From assembly GCF_018139145.2 (NCBI RefSeq), contig NC_059471.1:208525494-208589493 (forward strand): DNA of 64,000 nucleotides. The letters run 5' to 3'. Below the pieces are notes generated by a model, which was not told the DNA's origin, did no database searches, and was given only the letters and a program-made list of their open reading frames with translations. Below, one piece after another: positions 13,715 through 25,129 of this stretch. This DNA comes from Gymnogyps californianus (lineage: Eukaryota > Chordata > Aves > Accipitriformes > Cathartidae). A program made the position numbers and the translations under genes. Every line of letters begins with the position of its first letter. The stretch's first letter is position 1.

Positions 13715-14345
13715 GATTGTTATCTTGTCCAGCTTTGGTCTTCTTTCTAGACCAACACAGCCAGATCCTTCAGCCTTTCAACTGACGTCTTGTCTAAATG
13801 TTTTATGCTTTTTCTTTTGCACAACTTTGAATTTTTTCAGTCTCACTAACTCTGAAGCGGTGCTGACCTAAACTGCATGCAGTAGTATAGCTGAAGTCTC
13901 ACCAGCCACTGAGTAGGGCAGAACAATTACAACACATACCTTACACAGGCACAACTTGTCAGCATTTCCCAAGAACACCACTGCTTTTCTTGCAAGCACT
14001 TCATATTTTTAAGTCATATTAAGTCTGAACTTTTGCTACTACACCTGAACATTTTCAGTACTGCTATTGCCTAAACAGCAATATTTCTAAATATTTTTTT
14101 TCTTTTGTACCTGCAGTGTCTGTATCATTACTGAATTTGATTTTGGAACATTGCTCTGAATTGCAATTCTGCTTTCCAAAGTAATTGTGTTTCCTATATT
14201 GATCTGCAAATGCTATATGAGTGCTTTTTCCATACTCTAAATTGCAACTGAATTATTAAAGAGTCAAGCCTATGACAAACCCTTGTTTGACTCACTTAAA
14301 ACTGCCTTCCAGTTTGGCAGTGACCAATTTGACCTAAGATATCTA
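13715..14345 (-). mobile_element. Ancient CR1/L3-like LINE remnant, antisense to the plus strand
   Basis: Read on the minus strand it is a heavily decayed CR1-clade ORF2 end. On the plus strand the hallmarks are CTGCATGCAGTAGTATAGC, GAAGTCTCACCAG, GATCTGCAAATGC, GACAAACCCTTG and CTTCCAGTTTGGCAGTGACC, in the order expected of old reptilian CR1 copies. There is no open frame left. The borders are approximate. Confidence 0.75.
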
Positions 14346-17300
14346 TTTCCAGCTTGCAGATGGAAAGTAAACTTCCATTAAAAAATAGTAATTGCAAAAA
14401 TTTTAGTTTATCAATAAATAATATTGTGCTAGAGTAAGAAAGTAAAGAAGTACAGTAGAAGGGACTATTTTTCTCAGTATTTCATACTAAATAAATCTGA
14501 TTTTGTAGCATCAATATGTAAAGCCATATGCCTACACCTAGTTTAATTTATAACTGTAAATACAGTTATTTATCTTAACAAATTATTTTTAATATGAAGT
14601 CACTGACTCAGAAAACCAATGCCTGAATAGAAGGATTTTGAGGATCAGAACCGAGGTAAAGTTAGTTCTAACATAGGCAAGCCTTATTAATTAAAAAAAC
14701 CCAAACTGTTAGGTGTTATTAGCCCACACTTCAATTTGAAACACTGATAGCATGAGAGAATCTGGCCTAGCCAGTATTTCTAGAGATAAGAAGTAAAACT
14801 TCAGAGCTCTGGTAGACGATTTATGAAGTTAATAATGCAGTGATGAGTATTAACAACACACATCTAGCTCAAAGATTACTGGCTACCTTCATTTCATTCT
14901 TTTTTTATTTTTAATTTTTGGGTTGATCATATGGGGTATATCTAGCTCTGTAGATTTTTTTTATATTTTTCTTTAGGGGAAAAAGTAGAGTTTTGAAATT
15001 TTAGTAGCTCATATGCTAAAAATAAATTAATCTCCAGCGACAAGTATGTCCCTGGAGAAAGTATGCCCAGGTATCAGAATTTAATGGAGATGCACCCCTT
15101 TAAATTCTAAGGTATTGATTGCACAGAATAATTATCTCAATACTGACATACTCTGAACTGTTTCTAAAAAACAAAAATAAAAACAAAAACCAGGGAGAAT
15201 TTTAAATGCACTGATTTGTGTTAAAGGAGCATCCTAGAGGCCTCATATGCAGAGGCAGGTAACCATACACACAGTGGAGAATGAAGATGCATACAGAACA
15301 TCTTTTTTCTGTTCTGAATATTTTGTTGTATTTAATTATATCCAATCATAAGTTTTGGATGTACTGTGGTTCTGGGGTTTTTTTAGTACTCTTCGTATAG
15401 GACATATGAGCTATCATGGATTTTTGCCAGTCTTGGATCACTTCCAGGCAACATTTAATCACTTTTCACTGATCAAGACAATATTTTACAAACTTAAAAA
15501 TATTTTAATAAAATGATGGGAAAAACTGTTGGAATTAAACCTTGCATTTTGTTATGAAATGAAGTTTGGACTACTTTGACAAGAACAAATTGGTTTTCTC
15601 TAGTTAGTGCACATTGCTACAGTTTGCAGGGAGGTTTTCATGCATGCAAACTAGATTCCTTCTGAAGAAAACTAAATAGGAAGCTCTGTCCTAAGTGTAT
15701 CTGTCTCAAATGTGCTCAAATCCCAGTAGGGAAACCCAGTCCAAATCAGTGACTGGCTCCTTTTGGACAACACCACAGTATACTCACAGATACTCTAGCA
15801 TCAGGTACTTTGATCTGTTGTTCTGCTTTTATTGTACCAAACAACTTGCTAACATAGCACAGACAGTGCTTCCTTTCTAGGGAAGATTTTATAGACGTTG
15901 GTCTTCTGCTCCTTTTGGAGAATGTACGTTCATTTGCTCAGTACAATATGATTTTCCTGTGCTTCAGTCATAGCTGCTCATAAAGGTAAACAGAATAAAA
16001 TGCAGGAAGCCAAACTTATCAGCAGAACATGTGAAAGAAACTCTCTTTTGTGTTCAGTCAGGCAATTACACTAGTAGAAATTTTACCCTCCTACTACATA
16101 CTCAGACTAACTACAGTAATCCATGGCTTGATAGGAGACAAAAGTCTGAGGGAAAACAGAGCTGAAGTAGGCCAAAACTTGCTGGTCGGTATGTGCCCCT
16201 CTGTCATTCTTCCATGCCTGCTTGGTTCTGCTGTATACATTTATACACTGTATTTATTACTTTAAAGCAGGGAACATGATATTGGCCCCTCTCCACACCT
16301 GAAACTCAAAGTATTCCTAAAATGGATAACCACGATAACCAAGTCAGCCGGAAATGAGTGGGAAGATATTATTGTACCTTCATTCTTCTTTGGCTTTTCT
16401 GGAAGATAAAAGAGTGAGGGATGGGACTTGTGGCCAGGGGTGGTTTCTTTTAATGTGTATGTGAGAGCTGGCTTAAGAGGAAGATGGATAAGCTGACAGC
16501 AGGTGAGAAAAGGCCCAAGTGACAGAAAACGTAGGCTCTTTGTCAACTCTGCCATAAATCTCATGCTTTATAAAGATTGTTAAGGATCCCCTTTGAAAAG
16601 CAAAAGAGTGAATACCATAACAATTTTCTATTATGCATGAATGTCCCTTGGTTGAATAGAAAAGGTGTGAAATCAACTAATTTAAAAGTATCAGGCAAGA
16701 CAGGCTGACCCAGTTAAATGTGCTTTAGAAAATAATGTTTACATGATATGTTGACCAAATGTGGGGTAGTCTTTCTGTTTTGAAGATCTGACAGATGGAA
16801 AAAAAGACGCTTCATTTGAGTCACATAAATGTTATTCCAAAGGATTTCAAATACAGCACAGGAAGCAGTAGCTTGAAATGTTAACAGGACTCTAAATCGT
16901 AAATAATTCAGACCATTAGTGGAAAAAGTAATCTTAAATCTAGCTAAAACCACATAGTTAAAGAAGATAGATAAGCCCTGTTTTACTATTTACACAGGGA
17001 TAAGATCATCTAGAATTGTTTCTAGATGTGAGTGAGATCGTCTTTTCAACTCAGTTTCCAGTGAATTTGTTTGAAACACACAAAAAAGTGTGTGATGATA
17101 TTCAAGCACAAAAGGAACTCAGTGGGTACATCCACACCTTCTCTGGATTGCTGGCCTGAACTCAATCTCAACATAAGATCTCCTGTCCATAAGCAATCAA
17201 CCACCCTCATATATAGCTGCAGGGCACTCTTCAGGGACGCAGGAACCTGTGTGCCTAATCAGACCTGGTGACTTAGCCGACTGTTAAGTGTGGTTAACAT

Positions 17301-20300
17301 ACTGTCAAGCAGACCCACTCATGCAGTTTGTGAACTGCATGCAAACCATATGAAGCATGCAAATCACGCTGCTCCCAGACTGTTCTTTAAGACTGGTGTA
17401 TGCCTGGCCAAAATGAAGAGGCAGTCACCAGTGACTGAAGAAGAGTTTCATTAAACCACAGCCCACAGATGTCACTTAGAAGCAAAGGAAAAAACAGCTT
17501 TGCACTTTAAATCTAGGTTTTTCTAACATACTACCAAAGATGGTTCCTCACTCAACACCCATCTGTACTTCAACCCAAATAGCAGCTGTTTCTGCAAGAG
17601 GTAATGGCTCCTTTATATTGAAATATAACTTTTACAGAAAACAAAATGTTCTTCCTTTTTTCCGGACTGAATCATGGGACTAAAATGGAAAATTAAAGTC
17701 ACTGAATTAAGCTTTTTGCAGTTACTACCATGTGACCACCTATCTCTCAGACCACAAACCACTTCTGAATATTTTACAGTAACTATAAGAGCTACACCAA
17801 AGTACCAACTCCTTTTTGCTGGAATTAAGCCCAGATAACAAGAAACCAAGGGAAACATCAATGTCCTGTGCTCCAACAACAGCAGAAATCTGTTACCTGA
17901 AATTCTCACGTGACACTAAGAAATGAACCTACTCCCTGCTTCTGAAGAAAGTAAACAAACAGAAATACCCAACCTCAAACCAGGTAATTATCCCTACTCT
18001 TTCTCTCTATTCTTTTCCCAAGCTGAACATTCCTCGATGAAACAGAAGTCGGGTGATCAGCTGAGTCCTGAATAAACAAGCAAAACATCATGAATATGAC
18101 ATATGGAAGGTTTTAATTCTACTGGGAGCAACTACCCTGTTTCCCCTCTTCAGTGCCCAGATGTACAGCACGTCTGACACAGCAAAGGACAGCCCAAATC
18201 ACTGAAGTCCTAACCTTCAGTTTTAAAGTGGAAAACTTTAGAATACCATAGAAGATAAAACACAGATTAATGTGCTTTGTTTTCATTACTTTTAAATTTA
18301 TGTCACTTAAGGAAATTTACATTTTTAAAATCAGTAGAAAATTACTTCTGCTCTTACTACAGCAAGAGATGAAGTCCTGCGATTCTTACCTAAATAAAGA
18401 AACAACCTTTTGGGATTTTGCTTGAAATCACTATCTTTTTGTACTATAGTATACAGATTTGAATTATATTTGCCTTACAATTGCAGCAGGTCACATCAGA
18501 TGAAAAATTTGAGAAAAGTCTCTGTTAACTCTCTTAATAAACAGATTGATAGAATTTGTTCTAAGTGTTGAAGCTTAAATGTACAGTTTCTACCCTGAAG
18601 CTGACAGGCTGTTGACAGATGTGTCTTTGCATTAGTTTCACTAATACAAACACTACTGCTGAGTCTTTATGCACTGCTTAGCTGTAGATGTTATATGTGT
18701 GTGACAGGTCATGTGCAAGATCTTTTGCAATTTGCTTCAGTTTAGTTGAGCAGGCATTTTGCATCCAAAGGCAAAAGGAAGACAACTTCCATCTTTGATT
18801 ACACATATGCAATGTGCACAAGTGCCAAAGTTGACTGTGACTGGCATGTGACTTGATTCTGTGATGCACTGGTGTAAAGCTATTTCTTTATTAAACTAGG
18901 CAGGTACTCACAATTTTTTGTTGCTGCTGAATGGACGACTTTCAGTCTCCACTTCCAAAATCTACTAATACTTCCCGGTGCCCTCATGGAAACCACTGCT
19001 ATGGCTTTGTACTCCATGGAATCCTACCATGCTGGACTGCCAGACAGTCTATCAAAGTCGTTGCTGGGGTGCTCATTGCCACTGGGAGCTCAAGTGGCAC
19101 AAAGCTCGCAAAACAGGAAAATTAGGTATCTTTGCAAAGTATGAATTCCAGATGGGTGGCTTCTACAACTTTTTTTGGTGCTGACAACCTGTAGCTCACA
19201 ATTTTTCCTTGACACAGCTACACTTGATTACTAATATATATCACAGAAATGTACAGCACATAAGAACTACCAAAGGGAACATAATGGAAAGCAATATTTT
19301 TACTTTGGATTAACACTTTGAATAGTTCATTCAAGTGTTCATATAGAGGTAATGACTACGATAGACAGTAAATGAAAATGTAATGTAAACATATAACTTG
19401 TTATCTGAAAATTAAATGTGCCATCACTGAAAGCAATACTATCTGAATACTTATTATTATGCGATTAGCTGCCAGGTTATTTTTCAGCCTTTCACTTATA
19501 CTAGATCAGATAAAACATTGTAATAACTTCTTATAAAAGGTGCATTAAAGAATAAAATTATATTTAAAGCAGCAGTTCTAAAACATAGAGACATAATTTA
19601 ATCATCTTAGTCATAGTCTCCATAAACTTTTTTCTTGAAATGTTGTAATAATATACTTATCAATGGAAGAAGTACATGAATGATGAAAGTGCATTGCCTG
19701 AAGGACAAGGTATCATTTCATTGTAATCCTTAGAAAGAGACCAATTTTATTCTTACCCTTTTAGTCCCACTGATTGCATAAGGATCAACTTTTTTGATAA
19801 TCTGTCATAAAAAGAAGCCTGTGAAACATATACATGAACACCCTTTTCACCTGCAATGTTTATGAATGCAAAGACATAACCCTGAAACAAGAACTATTAA
19901 AAAAGTGATGGGATATTCATCCATGCAAAAAATATTCATACGCACACTCCATTTCCCTAAGGTAGTGAAAGATCAATCTTTCATTTCCTTTTTACTCTTT
20001 TATGTTCAGCTCTAGTAAATTCTCTTTTCTGGAGTGAGCTGTTTCACAAGTTTTTCTGCACTGAACTTCATCGTTTTGGATGACATAACTGATCCCTTCT
20101 ACCTTTCCCTTTTTATAATTAGGCATTTAGGAGCTCTCCAGTCAGGAGGCACAAAAGGGGTACACAGAGAATTAACAGACAAGGACTTCAGCTGTTGTGG
20201 GCACTGTACAAAGAATGAAAAAACAGTCCCAGTGTGAAAAATATTTTAAAGTTGAAGAAACATCTTACTTTCACACTTAGCAGGATAATCCAAAAGCAAT

Positions 20301-21029
20301 CCTGTATTTAAACTCAAGTATAACAATGCTATGTTGCTATAACAACACAGTTCTACAGCTGAAAAAATGTCAACAAGGTTTACGCTTTGTCAGCAGTGAC
20401 ACTGTGTGTATGCTAACTTTCAGGAAGAACTTTTGAGTGTGACAAAAGGTACAAAAGAAGAAATCACTGTCCACTCTTTCCTGTGCTTCCAAGATGTTAC
20501 AGTCCTAAAACCAGGTTCTCAGCTAGTATAAACAGACAGACATGCTGGAGAGAATACTATAAGTCTTGTGGAAACTAGGTCATTTAGATCTTACACTGCA
20601 GATCCTTCCTTCACAACATAACTGGACTGAGTAATCGAGAACTGAAACTGATATAGCAACTACAAAAGCAATTTATGCCCATATTTCCAGATGCTGATGA
20701 GGTCATTAGATTACTTACTTATAGTGTCACTCTAAATATTTTTGGTTTTTGTCATATATCTCTTTTCCTCCTTTAAATTTCATGTACTTGGTCCCATTGT
20801 AACTGAATCTCAGATACTTAATTAACAAAACTCTATCAGAAAGAGAGGGTATAATAGACTTAATGCTTAACATAACATCAGAGCTGAAAGCAGCCATGAT
20901 GGTCGTGGGAGGTTTACAGAGCTGCTTCCTCACCGTACGCTGCATGACACAGTTAGTGCAGCCCACTTCATATCCATGGAAGTTTTTTACTTTCCTTGCA
21001 CTTGCCTACTTGCACCCCATGTTCCATAA

Positions 21030-21160
21030 AAATGTTCACGTCATTTATTTAGACTGTAAGTACTCTGAGACATGGGCTATTTGCTGCTTGATGGCTGCAT
21101 GCTAATAAGAACAATATAGCTCATTACTGTTTGGGCTCAAGGCAAAACAGTAATAATCAT
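21030..21160 (+). mobile_element. L2/CR1-like 3'-end remnant
   Basis: The text TTTAGACTGTAAGTACTCTG, then GACATGGGCTATTTG and GGGCTCAAGGCAAAACAGTA resembles the conserved 3' end of old sauropsid L2-type LINEs (..GACTGTAAGCTCTTTGGGGC.. and ..CTACTGTAATA..). It is a weak, short match made from memory. Confidence 0.5.
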
Positions 21161-22743
21161 GTGGGTAAAAAAATAAACAATGATGTACAAGCCCTTTCTT
21201 TCCATGTCTCATTAATGAATACTGTATGTGTTCAAACTCTACTGTAAGGGCCTTTAAACAATCAGCTGTTTACAGAATTTATCATCCATCATACAAAGTA
21301 TACAATTCATATCAAATATATACGTATCTATGAAATAAGTGAACTGAATAATTTGTCCTCAGTAATAGTTTCACTACACTGACAGTTATTTTACAATATT
21401 ATACCTGCTCTCCAATATCTAGTAGAACCCAACACTTTCTAACTCATGAGCAACATTCTTCAAGATGTTGTTCCAAACCCTCTACATGAAACTTTAGTGC
21501 TTGTGCTACAGTTTCCCCCACTGTGCTAATCCTGCTTTAGGGAATGATGTTGATATGCAGTGCCAATGCCATGACAACAGTTTTCCCTTCAAACTTCTAA
21601 ATACTGTTTTCCAAGCAGTAACAGCATAGGAACCATTTAATATCCGCACAAATATGTGAAGTTGCAAAAACTGCTTACAGTGGGAGCCTTGGAGGGTATA
21701 ACCAGATAATTCTGCATTTGAAAGCCACCACAAATTATCAAACATAGAGAACAAACCCTCTTTATTCTATCCAGCCTGTGCTAATCACTCATGTATTCAC
21801 AGATAACTGAACATAAAAGATAAAAATTGCTGAAGAACTTGAATGGCAACTCTTCCAGACCTCTGACAAATAAGATACTGACCCTGCAACTGACAGAAGA
21901 GAATGGACTCGGACACAAGGACAGACAAGAACATGTTAAATTATAAAGGTATTTTTTTAGCCAAAACTTCTTATTCATAAATTACAGACGGATTCCCAAA
22001 TCAGAAATCTTACTACTCAAGGAAAAGGAATACTGCAGAAATGAAAAATTTTAATCCTGATGAAGTCAGCCTTATTCAAAATTGCCTCCTCTGACCCCAT
22101 AAGAAACAGCCCTCAACACTTGCATAACTTCTTGATAATCTTCCTTATCCAAAACAAACAAACAAAAACCAGATTTGCGATATGAGACCTTTTGGTCTGG
22201 GAGAGATAAAAGATGCACACATTGGGACACAAGATTACCCACAGAATCACAAATGGCCAAGAAACCTCATGAGGGTGAAAAAGGACAGCTAAGGTAATTA
22301 TAAATCTGGTGTTAGCTGCCTCTCAGAAGGCACATGCAGTAATTTCAAGGTAAATGCACTACAGACTGTGCCACAAGAGCTGGGTGTTGTATGATTAGAA
22401 AGAAAATGCTTTTCATTTTCTGAAGAATTGGCAATAACCGCTATATTGGCAATTAATTGCCATGTAAAACATAAAATGCCTTCCAAATTCTGAACAAGAA
22501 TTTGTTGTGTTTTCTTCTGAATCTTAGTAAGACTGTAATATGGATTCCTCTATTTCCAGGCAAAGCAATGAAGCAAATAACCATTGCTTTAGACAGCAGG
22601 CATTCCTCAGGACTTTTCAGCAAGGTGTGCAAAAAGACTACATACACAGGTATTGCAAATGAGTGTGTCAGCCCTCATGCTGTACTGATAGCTGTAGAAT
22701 TGCATATTAAAAAAAAAAAAAAAAGAAAGCAAATACTTCTTAC

Positions 22744-24758
22744 CATGAAACCCTCAGTGTACTGAAACTGAGCTCTGGAACTGTCTTCTGCTGTGGGACT
22801 CAGGGGCTTAGGATCAGACATAGAGCGTTGCATCATCTTTGCCGCCTTTGGGCTTGATGGAGGAACCTTGGCAATGTCAGCATGCAGCATCTTCTGAGGG
22901 CTGATGTCATCAGTGATGGGTTTTTCATAGGGTGCAAATGCTGACTCTATAACTTTGCTTGGTGAAACAGGTGAAATGGGTGAATAGAGAACTTTGGGAG
23001 ATTTGGGAGGGGAAGGGACTACCTGCAATGTGGAGTCTGGACGAAGGTGGGATGAGTATCCTATCTCTAATGGTGTTGGGCGTTTTTTATCTTTCTGAGG
23101 AGAGGAAGCTGACAGATATTGGGGACTTTGAGTATCTGACTCTGTCTCTGTTTGACATCCCAAACTTTCTCCTTTATATGTCTTTTCTGGAGCTGAAATG
23201 TGCTTTATGATTTCAACCTTAGCATCCAATCGGGCCCTGATTGAAGGTGTTCTTATTGTTCCTACAGGTTCTGTTTGTACTGAAATCTCTGCCACTGTCT
23301 GAACTGCAATACTGGATACTTTGGAGAATTGTTTAGCTTTGTCTGCCTCGGTGGTACTCTCACTGTATTTCCCTACACGAGGCTTCCTTCTGGATCTGCT
23401 AGAAAGATCCCATTCATCTTGATCTTCATCATCTGTCTGAACACTCGTATCAACACTCTTCTTAGTTTTTCGTCTCCTGTTTGTGTAACCTCTGTCTGCT
23501 CCGTCTTCATCATCAGTTTGCACTCCACTGTCCACTATCTTTTTGAAGCACCGGGGCTCTTCTTCCAGGGTCTCCTCAAGCTCCTCATATGGGCCACGTA
23601 ATTTTGGCATAGAACTTCTCTTTTTCAATTGCTTCTCCTCTCTAACATCAATATCCTTAAGAGACATTTCTGAAACAGAGCTTAGGATACCAGACCTAGG
23701 TATGTATTGGGTAATACCATCAGACTGAACTGTATACCATGTTTGGCTTTGTGGAATTTCAATACCCAGCACTCCTGAAGCCGTAGTGGTTGCATCATCA
23801 GTAGGCCAAAACTGGCCATTTTCTGTGGTTGCATACTGTCCTTCCAAAAGTGTTTGATCTGTGGTAGTTTGTGGCGAGCCAGTTCCTGAAGGGTCATAAC
23901 CATACTGATATATTTGACGAATTTTTTGCTCCTCTAACTGTTGGTGGAGCTGCTGTTGAAGTTGTTGGAATTGTTCAAGCTGCAACTGCTGCTGGGCTAA
24001 CGTCTCTTGCCTCATCATAAACTGAGCTTGTCGTTCCTCCTCTTGCTGAAATAAGAGATGATGTTTCATGGATTGCAACTCCTCAAGCTTTTTTTGCACC
24101 ATAAACTTTTCTTGTTCCCTAAATCTTTGAATTTCCTGACGTTCCCATTCCAGCTCTTCTGCAAAGCGCTGCTGCTTAATTTTCTCAAGCTCAAGAAGTT
24201 CACGCTCCAAATCAAGCTGCTGCTGTTTGCCTTCTTCAGGAGCAATGAGAAGGGCAACCTCATCTTCAATGACATCTGTATAAACTTCAGATGCTGTAGT
24301 TAAAGCAGGTATCAAGTTGGTTGGCTCAGTGGTAATAGTTTCTATAGTAAGAGGTGGTAACCCTGTCTCCATATCAATGGCAGTAATTGCACTATCTTTT
24401 TCAGCTGCCACTGTTGTCAAGAAACTGTATGATCTTGGGAGCGGTTGATTCTGTTGCAAAGTTGATAAAGAGGGCACCGAGTCAATTGTTTGGAGAGTAG
24501 GTAATTCTCTGACAGTTGTACTGAAAATAGAACCGGGTTGTGTAGTGATGGCAAATGTGGATGGGATTGGAGTCGCTACTGAAGAATAAACAACACCATT
24601 GGATGATCTTAAAACACTTCCAACGCCAAACTGGGAACCCAGAGATGACACCATTCTTGCTTGGGAATACTGTGGTGTACTGAGCCCGATGCCAGAAATC
24701 ACCTGCCGAGTCTCTGGATAAGGACCAGTAGTCTTGCTTGAGTAATCCATAACCTCAC
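22744..24758 (-). CDS. PCLO: PCLO exon: coiled coil and VQT-motif region
   Basis: Exon of 2015 bases: two bases complete a Gly codon, then 671 codons to FM just before donor GTAAGA. It encodes [10 protein letters not shown] at the start, a Ser/Thr-rich part, then a long Glu/Gln/Leu-rich coiled coil (exon residues about 177-283; [15 protein letters not shown] onward), a Gln/Thr-rich linker, an acidic segment with two QTDDED motifs, and a Pro/Ser-rich end with [20 protein letters not shown]. In Piccolo this general region contributes to binding of active-zone and actin-linked partners, with GIT1 and Daam1 reported; I cannot place their sites precisely. Every block matches human Piccolo as I recall it, apart from the last two residues (FM against YT). 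The next exon is not visible in the remaining 22.7 kb. Confidence 0.97.
23149..23525 (-). other. PCLO: Five VQT/CQT motifs in PCLO, possible dynein light chain sites
   Basis: GVQTDDED (23514-23525), SVQTDDED (23433-23444), AVQTVAE (23296-23307), SVQTEP (23272-23283) and GCQTETE (23149-23160) lie within about 126 residues. They resemble LC8/DYNLL-binding peptides centred on QT or QV. Bassoon, the paralogue, is reported to bind dynein light chains through such motifs. The coordinates mark the motif cores. Confidence 0.55.
23910..24228 (-). other. PCLO: Coiled-coil segment of PCLO
   Basis: About 106 residues with almost no Pro or Gly, rich in Glu, Gln, Arg and Leu, with hydrophobic residues at three- to four-residue spacing; it ends at QIYQYGYDP. 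The second half is strongly Gln-rich ([20 protein letters not shown]). It matches a conserved coiled coil in Piccolo and is a likely protein-binding or self-association site. Confidence 0.85.
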
Positions 24759-25129
24759 CTGAAATTACAGGGCAAAATTACAGTCCAGTCCCACAAAAGA
24801 ATGCTGCTTTGCGGATTCTGAAAGTCATCCCATCTTGATGAATTAAATGGGAAAGGGAAACTGCATGCAAATCTTCAGGTTAATGATCTACTTTAGATGT
24901 GAAGGAAACAGCATTTCGGAACATGCAGGCACATGCAGGCAGCTCTGTGCAAAACACATATGTAAAATGAAGAAATGAAAAACACGTGTAATCCAGAATT
25001 TGTCACACTGTCCAAAAGAAAACAAAACAACAGAAAGAGGGGAAAAATAATAAAATAATCATCCTGAAATGAGGTGAGGAACATCAAAATTATATTTCAA
25101 AGAAAGATCTGCTGCTGTGTCATACTGAC
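24759..25129 (-). other. PCLO: Very short PCLO intron (371 bases)
   Basis: Donor GTCAGT follows ACTACAG at 25130, and the acceptor TGTAATTTCAG precedes GTGAGGTTATGG at 24758. Splicing joins the codons as VTTG-EVMDY, matching the known Piccolo order. If retained, the frame continues for 22 codons ([12 protein letters not shown]... to LISG) and stops at 25059-25061. No other feature is seen. Confidence 0.93.

Larger units (their letters stand above)
1..22743 (-). other. PCLO: PCLO intron, partial (at least 22.7 kb)
   Basis: Starts at the GTAAGA donor after 22744 and runs off the left edge. I looked for the next Piccolo exon (it should carry text like VKRTLPNPPPEE and a charged coiled coil) and did not find it. 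The ORFs in this stretch are short, Cys/Phe/Leu-rich chance frames. The only features supported are the CR1 at about 8.5-10.0 kb with a second fragment behind it, an old CR1 at 13.7-14.3 kb, an L2-like end near 21.1 kb, a 15-base tandem repeat at 7.2 kb and a TA repeat at 10.66 kb. Confidence 0.85.

Noticed and set aside
17008..17029. Short palindrome CATCTAGA...TCTAGATG
   Set aside because: An 8-base stem with a 6-base spacer is expected by chance in a window of this size and has no supporting context.
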